A stretch of DNA of 64,000 nt from Spirodela intermedia (GCA_902729315.2 LR746269.1:67001-131000); one strand, 5' to 3'. Counted from the stretch's first letter, positions 24,327-36,521 are shown. Numbers and translations: made by a program. Notes: generated by a model from the letters alone, not told the origin.

Positions 24327-25454
24327 ATGGATGGAAGCAAGGACGAGGCGCTGAAATGCCTGAAGTTCGGTAAAAACGCCCTGGAGAATGGCGATCGCTC
24401 CCCCGCCCTCAAGTTCCTGTCCAAAGCGCGACGCCTGAATCCCAGCCTGCCGGTCGATAGCCTCCTAGCGCAGATCAACAGTGCAGAATCTGTTCCTCGT
24501 CCGGAGGCTCCGCAATCCAAAGGTTGCCCCGACGATCTACGTAGTCGGAGGAATGCCGGCTCATCCTCGTCTCCCTCGGCCGCAGCTTCTAAGAATAGGG
24601 TTCCTTCGGATGTTTCTTCGAGAGAGTATACAGAGGAGCAGATTACTGTCGTCAGGCAGGTCAAGAAGCAGAGGGATTACTACGAGATGCTTAGATTGGA
24701 GAGGAATTGCACCGTGGATGATGTGAAAAAGGCGTATCGGAAACTCTCCTTGAAGGTGCACCCAGATAAGAACAAGGCACCCGGAGCTGAGGAGGCCTTC
24801 AAGGCGGTGTCCAAAGCCTTCCAGTGTCTCCATAATGAGGAGAGCAGGAGAAGATACGATCTAAGTGGATCCGACGAACCTACTCACCACAGGCCCCCCG
24901 CAGCTAGGCACGGCATGAACGGGTTCAGCGGCTTCTATGAGGCCGAAATCGACCCCGAGGAGATCTTTAGGAATTTCTTCTTTGGTGGAATGCCTCAGCC
25001 AACAACCCCTTCCCAGACGTTCAGGTTTAGAACCGGAGCCACAGGAGGACGACGTACCCACCATGATATGCAAGGATCTGACGGCTTCAATCTCCGTGCA
25101 GTTCTTCAGATACTGCCCGTGATCCTACTGGTCCTCCTGAACTTCTTTCCATCCTCACACCCACCTTACATGCTCTCGAAATCTCACCCCTATGAGCAGA
25201 GGCTCGAGACAGAACGCGGCGTACCGTATTTTGTCAGGTCGGGGAAATTCGAAAAGGAGTATCCTTATGAGAGTGTTGAGAGGGCGGCACTCGAGGAAAA
25301 GATCGAGCGAGAGTATGTACGAATTGTTTTGCATCATTGCCGGTATGAGCTACAACGACAGCGGTTGGGATTGGCCAATAAAACGCCACATTGTGAGATG
25401 TTTCGGAGGTACGAGGCAACAGCCTCTGCTACTGCTGCTGCTACTACCGCTTAA
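24327..25454 (+). CDS. DNAJ49-like: ER-membrane J-protein with DUF1977 (DNAJB12/14-like, chaperone DnaJ 49 type)
   Basis: Single-exon gene of 375 residues that delivers clients to Hsp70 at the ER membrane. The ATG at 24327 starts MDGSKDEALKCLKFGKNALE, a conserved opening helix of this family; upstream in-frame codons lack an ATG. The J domain is about residues 117-178 with HPD at 145-147 (SLKVHPDKNKAPGAEEAF). A Gly/Phe-rich linker holds GFYEAEIDPEEIFRNFFFGG. One transmembrane helix is at about 257-275 (AVLQILPVILLVLLNFF), followed by the DUF1977 domain (PYMLSKSHPY, RGVPYFVRSGKFEKEYP). The C-terminus ends in a low-complexity Ala/Thr stretch. Confidence 0.95.
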   Translation: MDGSKDEALKCLKFGKNALENGDRSPALKFLSKARRLNPSLPVDSLLAQINSAESVPRPEAPQSKGCPDDLRSRRNAGSSSSPSAAASKNRVPSDVSSREYTEEQITVVRQVKKQRDYYEMLRLERNCTVDDVKKAYRKLSLKVHPDKNKAPGAEEAFKAVSKAFQCLHNEESRRRYDLSGSDEPTHHRPPAARHGMNGFSGFYEAEIDPEEIFRNFFFGGMPQPTTPSQTFRFRTGATGGRRTHHDMQGSDGFNLRAVLQILPVILLVLLNFFPSSHPPYMLSKSHPYEQRLETERGVPYFVRSGKFEKEYPYESVERAALEEKIEREYVRIVLHHCRYELQRQRLGLANKTPHCEMFRRYEATASATAAATTA

Positions 25455-28400
25455 CGCCATTAATCTTAGGTACGATCGTGAGTTCATTTTTTTTCTGTTT
25501 AATTACCCTTCTTGTTGGGGATATCTGTGCATTGTTTGATCTTTTACTTCCTCTCTACTGTCAGTTTTTATTCTTCATGTTTCGGTGCACTTGCAAGGGC
25601 TTCTCGATCGTCGATTTCGTAACTTTTAGTACTTACTCGTGGCAATAATTTGCTATTTTTATGTTCTAGCACGGGGCGTTAGCATCTTCAGGGCCAATTG
25701 AATTTTTTCGTTCTGACTTCATAATATGCAGCGTTTTGTTACTTTTTTTTACTTGTGTCAGTCGGGACTCTTTTTTAGTTTGTTTTAGGCTTTCGCGTGG
25801 TCAGGTCAACTAGTTGACCAATTGAAAATTTTCGACTCTCTTTTTGAAAGTCAATAATTCATAACTTGAACGGAAAACTTGCATATTTCAGCTCAGTGAC
25901 GAGAGTCCCGCATGATCCGCTATCCCAAATGACATAATAATCGATGGACTCAGGATTATGATGGGGAATTCACAAGACGTGAAACAGTATTCTCATTATC
26001 TCTAGAAGAGGGGAAATACGCCATTATTAAATCAAAGAACGGAGAAGGACAGGTACGAATTATTGGTCCACCTAAGACCACAGGCATGTCTGCAGAATCG
26101 GCAATTGTAATGACGGTTGTTAATCCCCATCATAATCTTACTATCATCTTATGGTAACAGTGCATCATTGCCCACCGCATCGCCGGTCCTGCCAAATACA
26201 CTCTGTACTTCAGACATACCAGTGGTATCTTAGAATTGTTAATAAAATTGCCTATTCAACTGAGCTCAAAATTGTTAGTAAAATTATTGCCAAAAATCAT
26301 GTGCGTATTTCTCCATGGATCGTGGTGCCTCCGTATTAAAATCAAAGTTATCCCCCCCCCCCCAACCATTTGTTGGACCTAGATATGAATTATTGCAAAT
26401 ATTTGAGAATTTTGGTACGATCTCAAGGTCATGGTTTTTCTTTTTCTTGTTGTAGAATGTGTCTGGCTACCGTGATATAATTAGGTTCGAGTGATTTGCT
26501 TAAGAGTGCTGCATCGATAATGTGTAATGATTGTTTGAGGAGAGGCTTTGATGTTCGTACAAGTCCAGGTTAGGATGTGCTTAGGATGTGCTTAGGATGT
26601 GCTTAGGATGTGCTGACTTACTGAAAATGCTACTCAACTGTCAGTTTTAGAATTTTACTGAAAACCCATCTCAATGATACATTATTTCAATCATACTTGG
26701 TAAATACATCGACGTATTCCTGTGCTTTCCGTATTAAATGCACGTTATGTATGAACTAGAGTGAGAAGCTTGTGAGGATATTGGAGATTCACAAGAGTTA
26801 ACAATCTTCGGTAATGAGCAAGTTAACGTCGTCATCAGTGTTCATTTTTACTCACCTCGGAGCTTACCCCGGTGATTGTATATAGAATTATGGATAAATA
26901 ACTATGCCAGGCAAGCTTTGGATTCGTAAATCTATCTTCTAGATCGTTCCCAGTGCCTAATATTGAGATTTGGCTTCTTTGTGTAATCTTGACTGAATCG
27001 AGGAAAGCAAGCGCTTTCTGCAAGTTAAATTTAGAAGGGAACAGGGGATTAATATTTTCTACAAGCAGGATGCTTGTAAAGATGGTAGGAACTCGCATTG
27101 AGACAAGCCGGCGCATGGTCCTGGTTTAGAAGTAAAACATTGGACTATGGAGAATACTCCATCACCTTTAGATTGAAAGTGTTCTACGATTAACTGCGCA
27201 TCTGAAGGTTTACTGAGGAAATTCAGAAGGGTTATTGGTTATCTTTTCAGTGCCTCATTTTCTGTCCTGCATCATATCCGTATAGTTTTATGCTAGCATT
27301 TAGATCACGGCAGGGGTTCCCATTTGCTCGCTTGCCTGCTTTTGATTATCAAGCACTTTCCACGTATGTATGGGATCGCAATGGATTGCAATTCGCATGG
27401 AACGAATAAAGCATTTAGCTCGTACCACTTCGACGGCTGTAGGAGTTCCTTTATATGGCGTCAGCTTGTCTCTCAGCGTTCTAGTCCTTCCACTGTTGTC
27501 TCCATGGTGGCAGCAACTTAGCCATCAAGATTGAGTCGTAATCAGATAGTTTTCTTTCCCACGACTAAGACTGTGTTGCCTTTTCGTTCTATCCACAGGT
27601 TGCATGGAGGAGGAGACGTCATCCCTGTGTAGATAGATGACTATTACCGGAATGATAGTATGATGGCGTTTGGTCTCCAAGAGAAGCTTTGCTATGCAGG
27701 AATAAGGCAGGAATGTCAAGGGAAGATATCGGGCATTTTTTGCACACCCTGGATTGACGTCGGCAGACTCGAAAAGTAGCCCTTTCTGGCATCATTGGTT
27801 AGGCCTTTGGGGAGGGCACTATTTGGGCAACTGGTAATTAATATCTCAGGCTCGTACCATTTGTTTATCGGTGTGTTCTTTCGTCGGCCTCGATGACAGG
27901 ACACCGTGGACGACGATCAGTCAAGAGATGGGCGTCTCGGGGGACCTTGGCTTGCACACCAAGTGCACATCTCGCAGGATGGCATTGACTCACTGCGGGC
28001 CGGCAAAAAGAAAGGGAAAAAATAACGTCGGCCCCCGCGACTGAGTGCGAGTGATGGACGTGTATCCTCCGGCAAGTAAGCGTATTTGGCCGCCATTTGT
28101 TGAGCGGAAGGAGGGGAGGAACGCGCGGGAAGTCCGACGGCTGGAGATGCATGACTGTTCATATGCTCCTCAGCGACGGACCTCTTCCGGGCGAGGGGAA
28201 AGCCGAGGCTTTTTAAGTAGTAGTTCCTTCTTCTCTGGAACGTGTTTCTGCTGTTTGGGAAGGAGATCGCCCTCCTGGTGGTTCCTACACACTACCACAA
28301 CCTCTTCCACGTCTGACGATACACAAGTTTGTAATGTCCTAGAAGAAGTCTGTAAAGCTGGTACAAAACTCGAAAATAACCTGGCCCCTCGCAAGGGCCG

Positions 28401-28592
28401 CGTGGATATATGGGGAGATTTATGTATTTGGCCTGGATATTAGACGGAGTCGCCCATTTTTCATTTTTTTCTTTTACTCTGACTCCCGCACAGTTGTCCC
28501 GTTGTGTACGCTTTTCACCACAAGAGCTCGGGCTACGGTGAGAAGCAGGCTCGGTTCTGTGCGCTTATCGACTGCATTGCTTTGCCGCGGCG
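25455..28592. other. Intergenic between J-protein and peptide deformylase
   Basis: 3.1 kb of moderately AT-rich DNA. I see no coding similarity. It contains an 11-bp tandem repeat (26570-26613), a C12 run near 26352, and at about 28200-28590 the presumed promoter and leader of the deformylase gene. Confidence 0.5.
26570..26613 (+). repeat. Perfect 11-bp tandem repeat, four copies
   Basis: TTAGGATGTGC repeated four times in a row with no interruption, followed by unique sequence. Confidence 0.9.
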
Positions 28593-31500
28593 ATGGAGTC
28601 CATCATCCACCGCCTGTCCGCCCGCCTGCTTCCTCTTTCCACCTCCTCCGCCGGTCCATTCGTCGGCGCCCCGGGCAGCGGGAATGCTGCGCGGCGCCGA
28701 CTCCTCTGGCGCTGCCGCAGACCCGATGGTAAAATCATCTCCTCCTTCGACGTCGAGGGCGCACCCTCTTCTTTCCTCCCCGCCGGCGCAAGTGGTTCCC
28801 GGCGTCAGACGAGGGCCGCGGCGGGTTGGTTCCTCGGTCTCGGTGGGAAGAAGGGCACTGCGTTGCCAGAAATCATTAAGGCTGGCGACCCCGTCCTGCA
28901 CGAGCCCGCCCGGGACGTCGACCCCCGAGAGATTGGAACGGAGAGGATCAATAAGATAGTAGAAGACATGATCCAGGTCATGAGGCAGGCTCCTGGAGTC
29001 GGCCTGTCCGCCCCTCAGATTGGAGTACCTTTGAGGGTACTACCTACGACCCTCACTCACTATTCTATCCCGTTCCCTCTCTTTCTCTCCCAGTCGTTTC
29101 TTTATCTGCATGCTATTTGCATTCAAACGAAAATTTTGGGCATTATTTTTCATCTCGCTCATTTCACATTCAACAATGAGCTCCGGAAAAGAAATGATTC
29201 CCATGTCTTGGTCAATTTTCTTGCTAAATATTCTGGAACAGAAACAGAGCGATTGGATTTAGATGTGAGCATGTGTCAAGTTCCGCCCCTCACGCGAGTG
29301 CACCCCTGACCTAAGAAAAGACGGTCGCTTGAGAAATATAATGTGAGCCCAACCGACATCTGTTTCAGATGGCGGCTGAGCCCGGCGGTCGAACTTGATC
29401 GATCTCTCGGTTGCCAGATAGATGAGTTTCTCTGCAACCCGATAGGTACATTAGAGCCCTGAAACTCCCTCTGACGTATCTCGAGGTCGGAAGATTTTGT
29501 TTTCCCACGCCGTCCTGGTACTTTGATCCGCCCAGCTCTTAGAGTTTTGCCCCCGAATGCTCGTGGTTATGACTTTCTTTGATTATTAACGGGATGCCGA
29601 ATCTCGTGTAAGTTTGTGCAGCGTGTTGGGAGATTCTCGTTGTTTATTGGCATGGTGGAGGCGGCATGCATTTACTCACAGATTTGTAACGAAGGGTTTC
29701 TGGTCAGCAGTATAACGATGAATCCGTCAGGTTTCCCTTCTAGAAAGGGCAGTCGTTCTTGAAGGAAAGGATCTAAATATTTTGAGGGCTGGTTGCTTTC
29801 CATTGGCGTACGTCGTCTACCAACTTTTGAGATCACGTTAAAGGGTAGGGGAACTTCGCCCCTGTGGCATTTGTTTTCCCCATCCAAGAGTCATCTTTCC
29901 CTGAAATCGAATGCTTCTGCGGAGGGATGTCCGCCCGCTCCACGACTTTATGTTACCACCTGACAAGTTGTACTTAATCCGAACAGGAAAGGTCATATCT
30001 GTACCTGGACTTCTATTGCAGATAATTGTTCTGGAAGACACTAAAGAATACATAAGCTATGCTGACAGGAAAGAAGTTGAAGCGCAGGACAGGCGGCCAT
30101 TCAATCTTCTGGTAATTCAAGATCAGGACAGGCGGCCATTCAATCTTCTGGTGCTACTTCTTCTATATAAGTCTTTATAATGCGCCAGCCATCTGTTGCA
30201 GGTGATTCTGAATCCGATTCTGAAGAAGAAAGGGGATAGGACTGCGTTGTTCTTCGAAGGATGTCTAAGGTATGAAACTAGTGAAGTTCACAGGTTCGGA
30301 CCGCAGCAATGCGATTCTGCAGCAGGATTGTTTTGGTTATGAACAGCTTTTGTTATCCCCTTTTGCGTAAGTCGAATTTCACGACAGAGTAGTCTTTTTT
30401 CTGAGGCTTCCAGCATGTGTTTGCTAAATTCGCCTTAGAATGAGAAAAGACTCTTCTTCCCCATGTATTCATTGTATGCGGTTTAGTCTGATCTGCTATG
30501 GATTTTAATCAGGACTTAGGGGAAATCCGTTCGACATTTGAAAGTTCAAAAAGAAAAAAAAATGAAAAAAAGCCGGGATTTCCGCGGTTCTCCCGGTCTC
30601 CTTTTGACCAATGGATGAAAGAGGCAACGAAAAACAGCTTAGGATTCTGCATAGCGCATCTTCATTGCCCACGCTCATTCCTCTCTTCTTTTCTTCCCGG
30701 AACATTATATCATTTTCATCATTATTGAAGATATGATTACTAAGATGCTTGAGAATTTGTTTGCAAGCCCTTTTCCCATTTTTTATTGCCGGATGTTTGT
30801 CTTCATGGCCCGATTTTCTTCTGAATTGACTGATTCGACCAATCGGATATGATCGCCTGATTTGAGCTCCAACCCTATTTTCTTGCCCGTTCTTCCCCCA
30901 TTACGCATATGTTCCTTTGCATTACCATCTTCTCACGATTGGCATCAGTTTAAGACATCCGTTGAATGTGTCCTGTGGAGTGGGTCGTGAGATTCTTCTA
31001 AAAATAAATCTCTCTTAGGAACTCTTCTTTTTGGGTCAAAGGTTTGCGCCATTCGGATCATAGATTATTAGTCCTTGCCAGTCGTGGATCGTAGATGTCG
31101 AGCACTGTTGAAAATTGCAAGGTAACTTTGCATCATATCTTGCCTATCTTCATTATGTTAAGAGGTTGAATGGGCGGCAGCAGCTCACCGCAGGGCATCT
31201 TCCATTGTTTTTTTTCAATTTAGAGTGTCTGTTGTAGCGCCATTTGTGTGTGTTGCGAGGATAATGTATTCGGCTACCCTTTCTTCTGACGCTAAGAAAC
31301 AAGAAGCCGATGATGAAGACGATGCATGGATCCTTTATATTTTCCAATTGTTAGTGTCTACGTGGGTCTCCCCTCTAATCTGTGATAACCCCTCCTTTTC
31401 TCAGTGTTGATGGATTTAGAGCAGTCGTCGAGCGGCACCTTGAGGTTGAAGTCACTGGATTGGATTGTGAAGGACGTCCCATCAAGGTGGATGCAGCCGG

Positions 31501-31645
31501 CTGGCAGGCTCGGATATTACAGCACGAATGCGACCACTTGGAGGGCACAATCTATGTCGACAGGATGCTCCCCAGGACGTTCCGAACGGTGGGGAACTTG
31601 GCTCTACCCCTCCCTGCGGGCTGCCCCAAGCTCGGACCCCCCTGA
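28593..31645 (+). CDS. PDF1A: Peptide deformylase 1A, organellar
   Basis: Metalloenzyme that removes the formyl group from new proteins in organelles; plant PDF1A is mainly mitochondrial. Four exons: 28593-29036, 30022-30111, 30202-30269 and 31405-31645; 280 residues, in phase. The first about 85 residues are Arg/Ser/Ala-rich, consistent with a targeting peptide. The three metal-site motifs are present: [10 protein letters not shown] (motif 1), EGCLS (motif 2, Cys ligand, split by intron 3) and QHECDHLEG (motif 3, two His ligands and the catalytic Glu). [14 protein letters not shown] and the ending [10 protein letters not shown] fit PDF1A rather than PDF1B. The end of exon 2 is duplicated in tandem, so a second in-frame donor exists at 30151. 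Confidence 0.95.
30085..30152 (+). repeat. 29-bp duplication at the end of PDF1A exon 2
   Basis: The same 29 bases occur at 30085-30113 and 30124-30152, separated by 10 bp. Each copy carries the end of exon 2 and a GT dinucleotide at the same place. The first junction reads CTG|GTAATT and the second CTG|GTGCTA. Confidence 0.9.
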
Positions 31646-32253
31646 GCTCCCAAAGCTCGGTGCTGGTGCCCGACATCTGCGTGGTAGCGTGACCTAGATG
31701 CAGGAAATGGCTGACTGGGGGGTCGTTGAGCTCTTTCTCTCTGCGCGGTAACCAAGCTTGGTGACCTACTGATCGGGGTCATTCACATTATTATTCCAAA
31801 TTGGACCCTTGGACAGATTCGATTTCTTTGGTGGAAATTTTGCTCGAACTAGTGCCTGCATCTCTGCAACATGTTGTGCTTATAAAAGGCCACTCGTTAT
31901 ACCGCATACTATCTTTTAATCATACTTTTGCGTGAGTGAGAGTGAGAGAGAGAGGGAGGGAGAGGGAGAGGTAGAGGTAGAGGGAGAGAGAGAGAAGGGG
32001 AGAGTGTAGGAGCAGTCTTAGCATACATTTGCGGCATTGTTCAAAACTTTAAACACTTCCACGAGCCCTTTCGAGGTCCAAACGGCGGCCTATGTATGGT
32101 ACAAGCATCTCTCTACACTGAAGAAGCTTCGTCCAACTCGTACGGCCAGAGGGGGAACAAGTGAACCCTTCTCCGAACCAGAGAGTCGGCAAACACGTTG
32201 ATACATACGGCGGAAGACCATCACCACCACAAACACACACACACACGCAACCT
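31646..32253. other. Convergent 3' region with GA-rich tract
   Basis: 3' flanks of PDF1A (plus) and the polygalacturonase-like gene (minus). A GA/GGA-rich purine tract lies at about 31934-32000. Nothing else recognised. Confidence 0.6.
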
Positions 32254-34754
32254 TCATCTGTAGCTGGACCGAAGAACCTCCTCGCCGTAAGCAGGTGCTT
32301 TCATGACTGGGTAGTCGTCCTCGATGGCCAGGCAAGAGGGAGGGTCGACCAGCCCGTAGCTGAACCCAGATGCCTTCCAACAGAACGATGTAGAATTGCC
32401 CCCCGACTCCAATGGCAGATGGATGTTTTGTAGATGGATTCTCTGGCATGGGAATGTGTCGCTGCAGGCGAAGGTCATGGCCCGTCGCGTGGCCGACGTG
32501 CCGACAATATTCATGAAGGAGACCCTGTTCACCTTCACTGCCGACGTCTGCATTTCCCACGGACGGCACTCTATCAGTCAGTCAATAATTAAAGCGACCA
32601 CCCCACAGACAAACCGACATCTGAAGTCAGCCCCCGCAGCCCCCGGCTCCGGCGTAGTTACCTGGTTCTTGCAGGGTTGGAGGGTGTCACAGTAATATTG
32701 GTCGATGATGATCGGGTTGGAAACGTTCTTCATCGTAACATTTTGAAATGTTATGCCATCCACGAGGCCTTGACCTCCCTGAATAGGGAAAGGCCAGCAT
32801 TAATGCTTCAGAAACCATCGACGGCATTCATCGGGAGCTTCCCGCATTCAAAAGATTTATTAAAAGGGCAGCTACTGAAAACTACGTAGCTGATCGATAT
32901 GTCACCTGCCATGTCTTGATCCTGAGGCCAGTCTTCGTGTTGGTAAGAACGGCTCCGTCTACTTGCACGTCGGACACCTTAGACCATGAGTTCAATTTGC
33001 CCAAGCTCCCGATGCTATCCATAATCGTGGAGTGCGGAGATTCCGGTCACCGGGTTGGCTTGGATATTATAGAACAAGAGAACGGCCCCGAGTGAAGGAT
33101 CGATGCTCACCTGATTCCGTGGCCCGGTCCGCACGAAACGTTTCTAATGCGTACCTTGGAAGATCCCTTGCCCACGGAGATGCAGTCCTCTCCTAGAGAC
33201 GATCCACCATCCAATGCAAGCCGACGATGACGCATTGGGAAGATAACAATTGAACGTAGAAATTCATTTCTGGAGGAAAGATGACGAGGAACCTTCCGGT
33301 CCCTAATGACGGTGACGAGACGATGAAAGGGGCCGCACCTGTTGTGATCTCGCTCTTTTGAATGTAGACGGTCTCGGAGCCGCTGATGTGTATGCCGGCG
33401 GTCTCGGGGCTGGCCACCGGTGCGATCACTTTCAGGCCGGAGACCTTAACGTGAAAGCAGCCGGTGAAGGTGATGTGTGAGTGTGGGCTGTTCAGCAGAG
33501 TCATGTTTCTGACCTTCAAGTGCCTGCACTTGTGAAATGTAATGGCCTGCACAACCGTTGTTTCCTCGCAGACTTTAGACCTTCTTTGTGAAATGAATTC
33601 GATCATAACTTGAGGAAAGTAAGCTCTCTTCCGTTGGAACGGAAGATACACTAACCGTAGGTGAGGGTCGGCACGGCTGCAGGACAAAAACATGAAATCA
33701 ACAGCGTTGAGATTGCGCACTCGCAGGTCGTCTTCCGAGTGTCTCCTTGTGTGTGTGTGTGTGTGTGCGTGTGTGTGAGTGACTGAGTGACTGAGTGACT
33801 GAGTGAGTGACAGCGAGAGAGAGAGAGAGAGAGAGAGGTGATAATTTTATGGCTTACATTTATCTTCCTAACTTTGCAAGACTTTGCCCACCATCTTTCT
33901 CCCATGCCATCGACGATCCCAACACCTCTGCCTCTTAAGGCTAGATTACTTACCTCGTGGAAATAGAGCCACCTTCGAGGATTCTGCCTGCGCCAGGCGG
34001 TTGGGTTCGGGGGGGCGAGAATGCTCCCTAAGATCTATACATATGTGCATATACATCACTGGTAAGTGCAACGTAATGATCACCTCGAAGAAGATTCCTT
34101 TCAACGGATATGCAATGCTTGTTGTGCTTCGTTATAGACATGCATACCCGTAAAGTCACATTTGTGGTGCAGGGCCCGGAGAAATCAATCGGCCTGACCA
34201 AATACCTGCGCTTCTCCGGAACTTTGAGTACTGTCTTGCGCGAGGTCGAAGAACAGGCTGCATACCAACCGTCTTTAAATGCCTGAAAATGAATCGGCTC
34301 GCCGTCAGTCGGCGGGGCATTACCTATTTGTTCCGCCTGAGGAGGGTATCCTCAGGCATGTAAAGGACTAAAACGATTTACGACGACCTATTTGTCTTGC
34401 TATTTAAAAATAAAATAAAAACTTGTCATCCCTTGCCTGGGTATCATCATGGATGCCGTCTCCAACCGCGCCGTAATCCTGGACGGAAAGAATCTTCTTG
34501 GAGCCCAAGGGATCGTCGCGGCCATCACCTTCGCCACCGCGTCGGGGCAGCCGGATCAGGGGATCGCTCCCTTCGGCACCGCCAGTGTGGACGCAAAAGA
34601 ATGTGAGGCTGATTAAGAGGAAGATGAAGAGGACGGAGGGAGCAGTTGGGAATGAGAAGGTAGCGGTTGACATCATTCCTCCGGCAGCAGCAGCAGCAGC
34701 AGAGCAGCAACAGCATGAGGAGATCCAAGACCCTGACGCAACCATCAGCTTCAT
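32254..34754 (-). CDS. Polygalacturonase-like protein, GH28, altered motif I
   Basis: Glycoside hydrolase family 28 protein; normal members cut pectin in the cell wall. Nine exons: 34754-34437, 34282-34148, 34034-33858, 33676-33656, 33546-33339, 33192-33111, 33014-32906, 32778-32662, 32547-32254; 486 residues, all in phase. A hydrophobic stretch at about residues 40-58 is a likely signal anchor, preceded by Cys/Ala runs from a CAG-type repeat. Landmarks in order: [39 protein letters not shown] (motif I), [10 protein letters not shown] (motif II), CGPGHGISIGSLG (motif III), [11 protein letters not shown] (motif IV). Motif I normally reads SPNTDGIH, so its catalytic Asp is Ala here; motif II has GED for GDD. 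Intron 1 uses a GC donor (CAG|GCAAGG), and exon 4 is 21 nt. Confidence 0.93.
33748..33838. repeat. Compound microsatellite in a polygalacturonase intron
   Basis: A (GT)n run, then about four GTGACTGA-like units, then a (GA)n run, all within intron 3 of the polygalacturonase-like gene. Confidence 0.9.
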
Positions 34755-36176
34755 CCGTGGCCCCGTCCATTATTTATCCCCGGCGAAGAAATTCTTTGGA
34801 GGGGCGGAAGACGGCAGGAAACCGAGGCGGGTTTGGGGACCGAGTCGCCTCGACAGCGATCATTGAAACGAAACCGCTTTTCACATTGGACCGTCGGGGA
34901 CCTAGAAGAGGAGATCATTCATACTCCGCAGGGAAACCGATCAACCAGGGGACGGAATAAAACGACTTTCACATGGGATCATGAGCAGTACGTTGCAGGG
35001 AGGCATCCCAAAGAAGAGAAATTTGCATTCCGCATGAAATCCCCGGGCAACAAAGATGTGGAGAATCTGAGTAAGTCGTGGAAGACGAGGGCCCAGATTT
35101 GCATGAACTCATACGCGTCCATCTACACGAGAACTTGGGGAACTCTAGAAAAGTACGTAAACAAGTATTTTTGGTTAAAGGAATAATACAAGAGTGCACT
35201 GTAGGATGGGGGGAGACAAGTGGGATGCTTCGTATAGCCTTGATGCAATCGAAGTTAAAATTAAGTGCGAGCATGGTCAGTAATGAAAAGAACCAATAAG
35301 AAACCCGATTGACCACCGCTCATCACAACAGCCCAAGGGTTTTTGGTAGGGGGGGTGTGCAAGTGTGTTTTAAATCGTGTGTTTTAGAAAACGGCATGTG
35401 ATCTCCTTGTACATATTTGATATTGGAAAGCGAGAAATTTATCGTGCATATGCAAAATCGACGAGAACGTAGTTGCATTAAGATTAGAATCATTGATGTT
35501 TCCTCCGTTCCAAGTCTGTCTCCGGTTTCTCCAAGCTCAGGCCAAAAACAAGATTGTGGGCTTCGGTATATTGTTAAAATGCACTTAAAAAGGAGGAGAA
35601 AATTATACGATCTTAAATCAATACGTCAACATTGTCTGCTTATGGCATTTAAAGTTGAGCCCGCAGTAACATCTATGACAAGGACGAGCGACGACCCTTT
35701 GTAGGTTGACTTCAAAGTCCACGGCGCGGAATTCCGCAAGGCTGAGAGAAGGCAGAGCACTCGCCCCCGAGGGCCATCGCGTTATATGGCCTCAATCTTC
35801 TTTTCATCAAAGTTAAGGGAAGCGATTTCTTATGGCGATGCTGGTGATCCGGGGAAGACATTAGACAGAGGAGGACAGTAATGATTTATTTTGAATTACA
35901 ATGTGGAGTAACTTGATGTGCTCTGCCGTGAAGGTACTGATCCGCAAGGCAGTTTAAGAAGCAAATGCAAGAATACTGTGACAGAAAGAAAGAAAGAATA
36001 AGGCTTTGGACGGCCTCTATCTAGAATCAACAAAGAACATAACCAGTTCAGCTATACACATTCGACGTGTGCTCGCTTCTTCGTGTATGCGTGTCTGTGC
36101 TCGTGGGTTCTGTAGTCGCAGTTGATGACGAATAGTTCAGCTCGCCTTCTCCAGATGACGGACGCCCTGTTGGTGA
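34755..36176. other. Intergenic between polygalacturonase-like and MAPK-substrate genes
   Basis: 1.4 kb. The left part is the promoter and leader of the polygalacturonase-like gene; the right part is the 3' UTR of the MAPK-substrate gene. No other gene or repeat is evident. Confidence 0.5.
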
Positions 36177-36521
36177 CTAGCGGTGCCTGAGCGTCTTGGA
36201 TTCGTTTGTAGTGAGTGATTCAGTACGGGAATTCGCGAAAATCCCCAGGAGGCCAAAGCGAGAGAGCTTGGGAGAGGGCGGGTCGACGGCCGGAGACGCC
36301 ATGTTGGTCCGGCTCAGACGGCAGGCGTTGTTGTAGCGGCGGTGATCCGCTTGCCCGATGGTCCCAACACTGTAGGCATGTCTCAGCTCCCTGAACTCCG
36401 CGGCTTCCACTTTGGACTTGCCGACGCCCATGTCCTCCGTGAACCTATCGTCCCATACCAACCCCGATGAGCCCGACCTCCTGAACGTCTCGACAGATCT
36501 CTGAAGGGAAGGGGCCGCCAT
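36177..36521 (-). CDS. MASS-like: MAPK kinase substrate protein (MASS / At1g80180-like)
   Basis: Small plant-specific protein of 114 residues in a single exon. The ATG at 36521 gives MAAPSLQRSVETFRRSGSSG followed by LVWDDRF, which matches the conserved opening of the At1g80180 family (LQRS..FRRQGSSG.VWDDRF). The second conserved block is SPAVDPPSPKLSRFGLLGIF. Family members are phosphorylated by MAP kinases; MASS proteins have been linked to stomatal development. The SP motifs in the second block are candidate phosphorylation sites. Upstream in-frame codons lack an ATG, so the start is well fixed. A TATA box lies about 145 bp upstream. Confidence 0.88.
   Translation of the reverse strand: MAAPSLQRSVETFRRSGSSGLVWDDRFTEDMGVGKSKVEAAEFRELRHAYSVGTIGQADHRRYNNACRLSRTNMASPAVDPPSPKLSRFGLLGIFANSRTESLTTNESKTLRHR

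Noticed and set aside
26483-26493. GGTTCGAGT as a possible tRNA B box
   Set aside because: No A box or cloverleaf around it. I found no convincing tRNA gene in the window.
31153-31175. Inverted near-copy of the PDF1A duplicated segment (RPFNLL on the minus strand)
   Set aside because: Only about 14 bases match; likely chance, with no sign of a longer inverted repeat.
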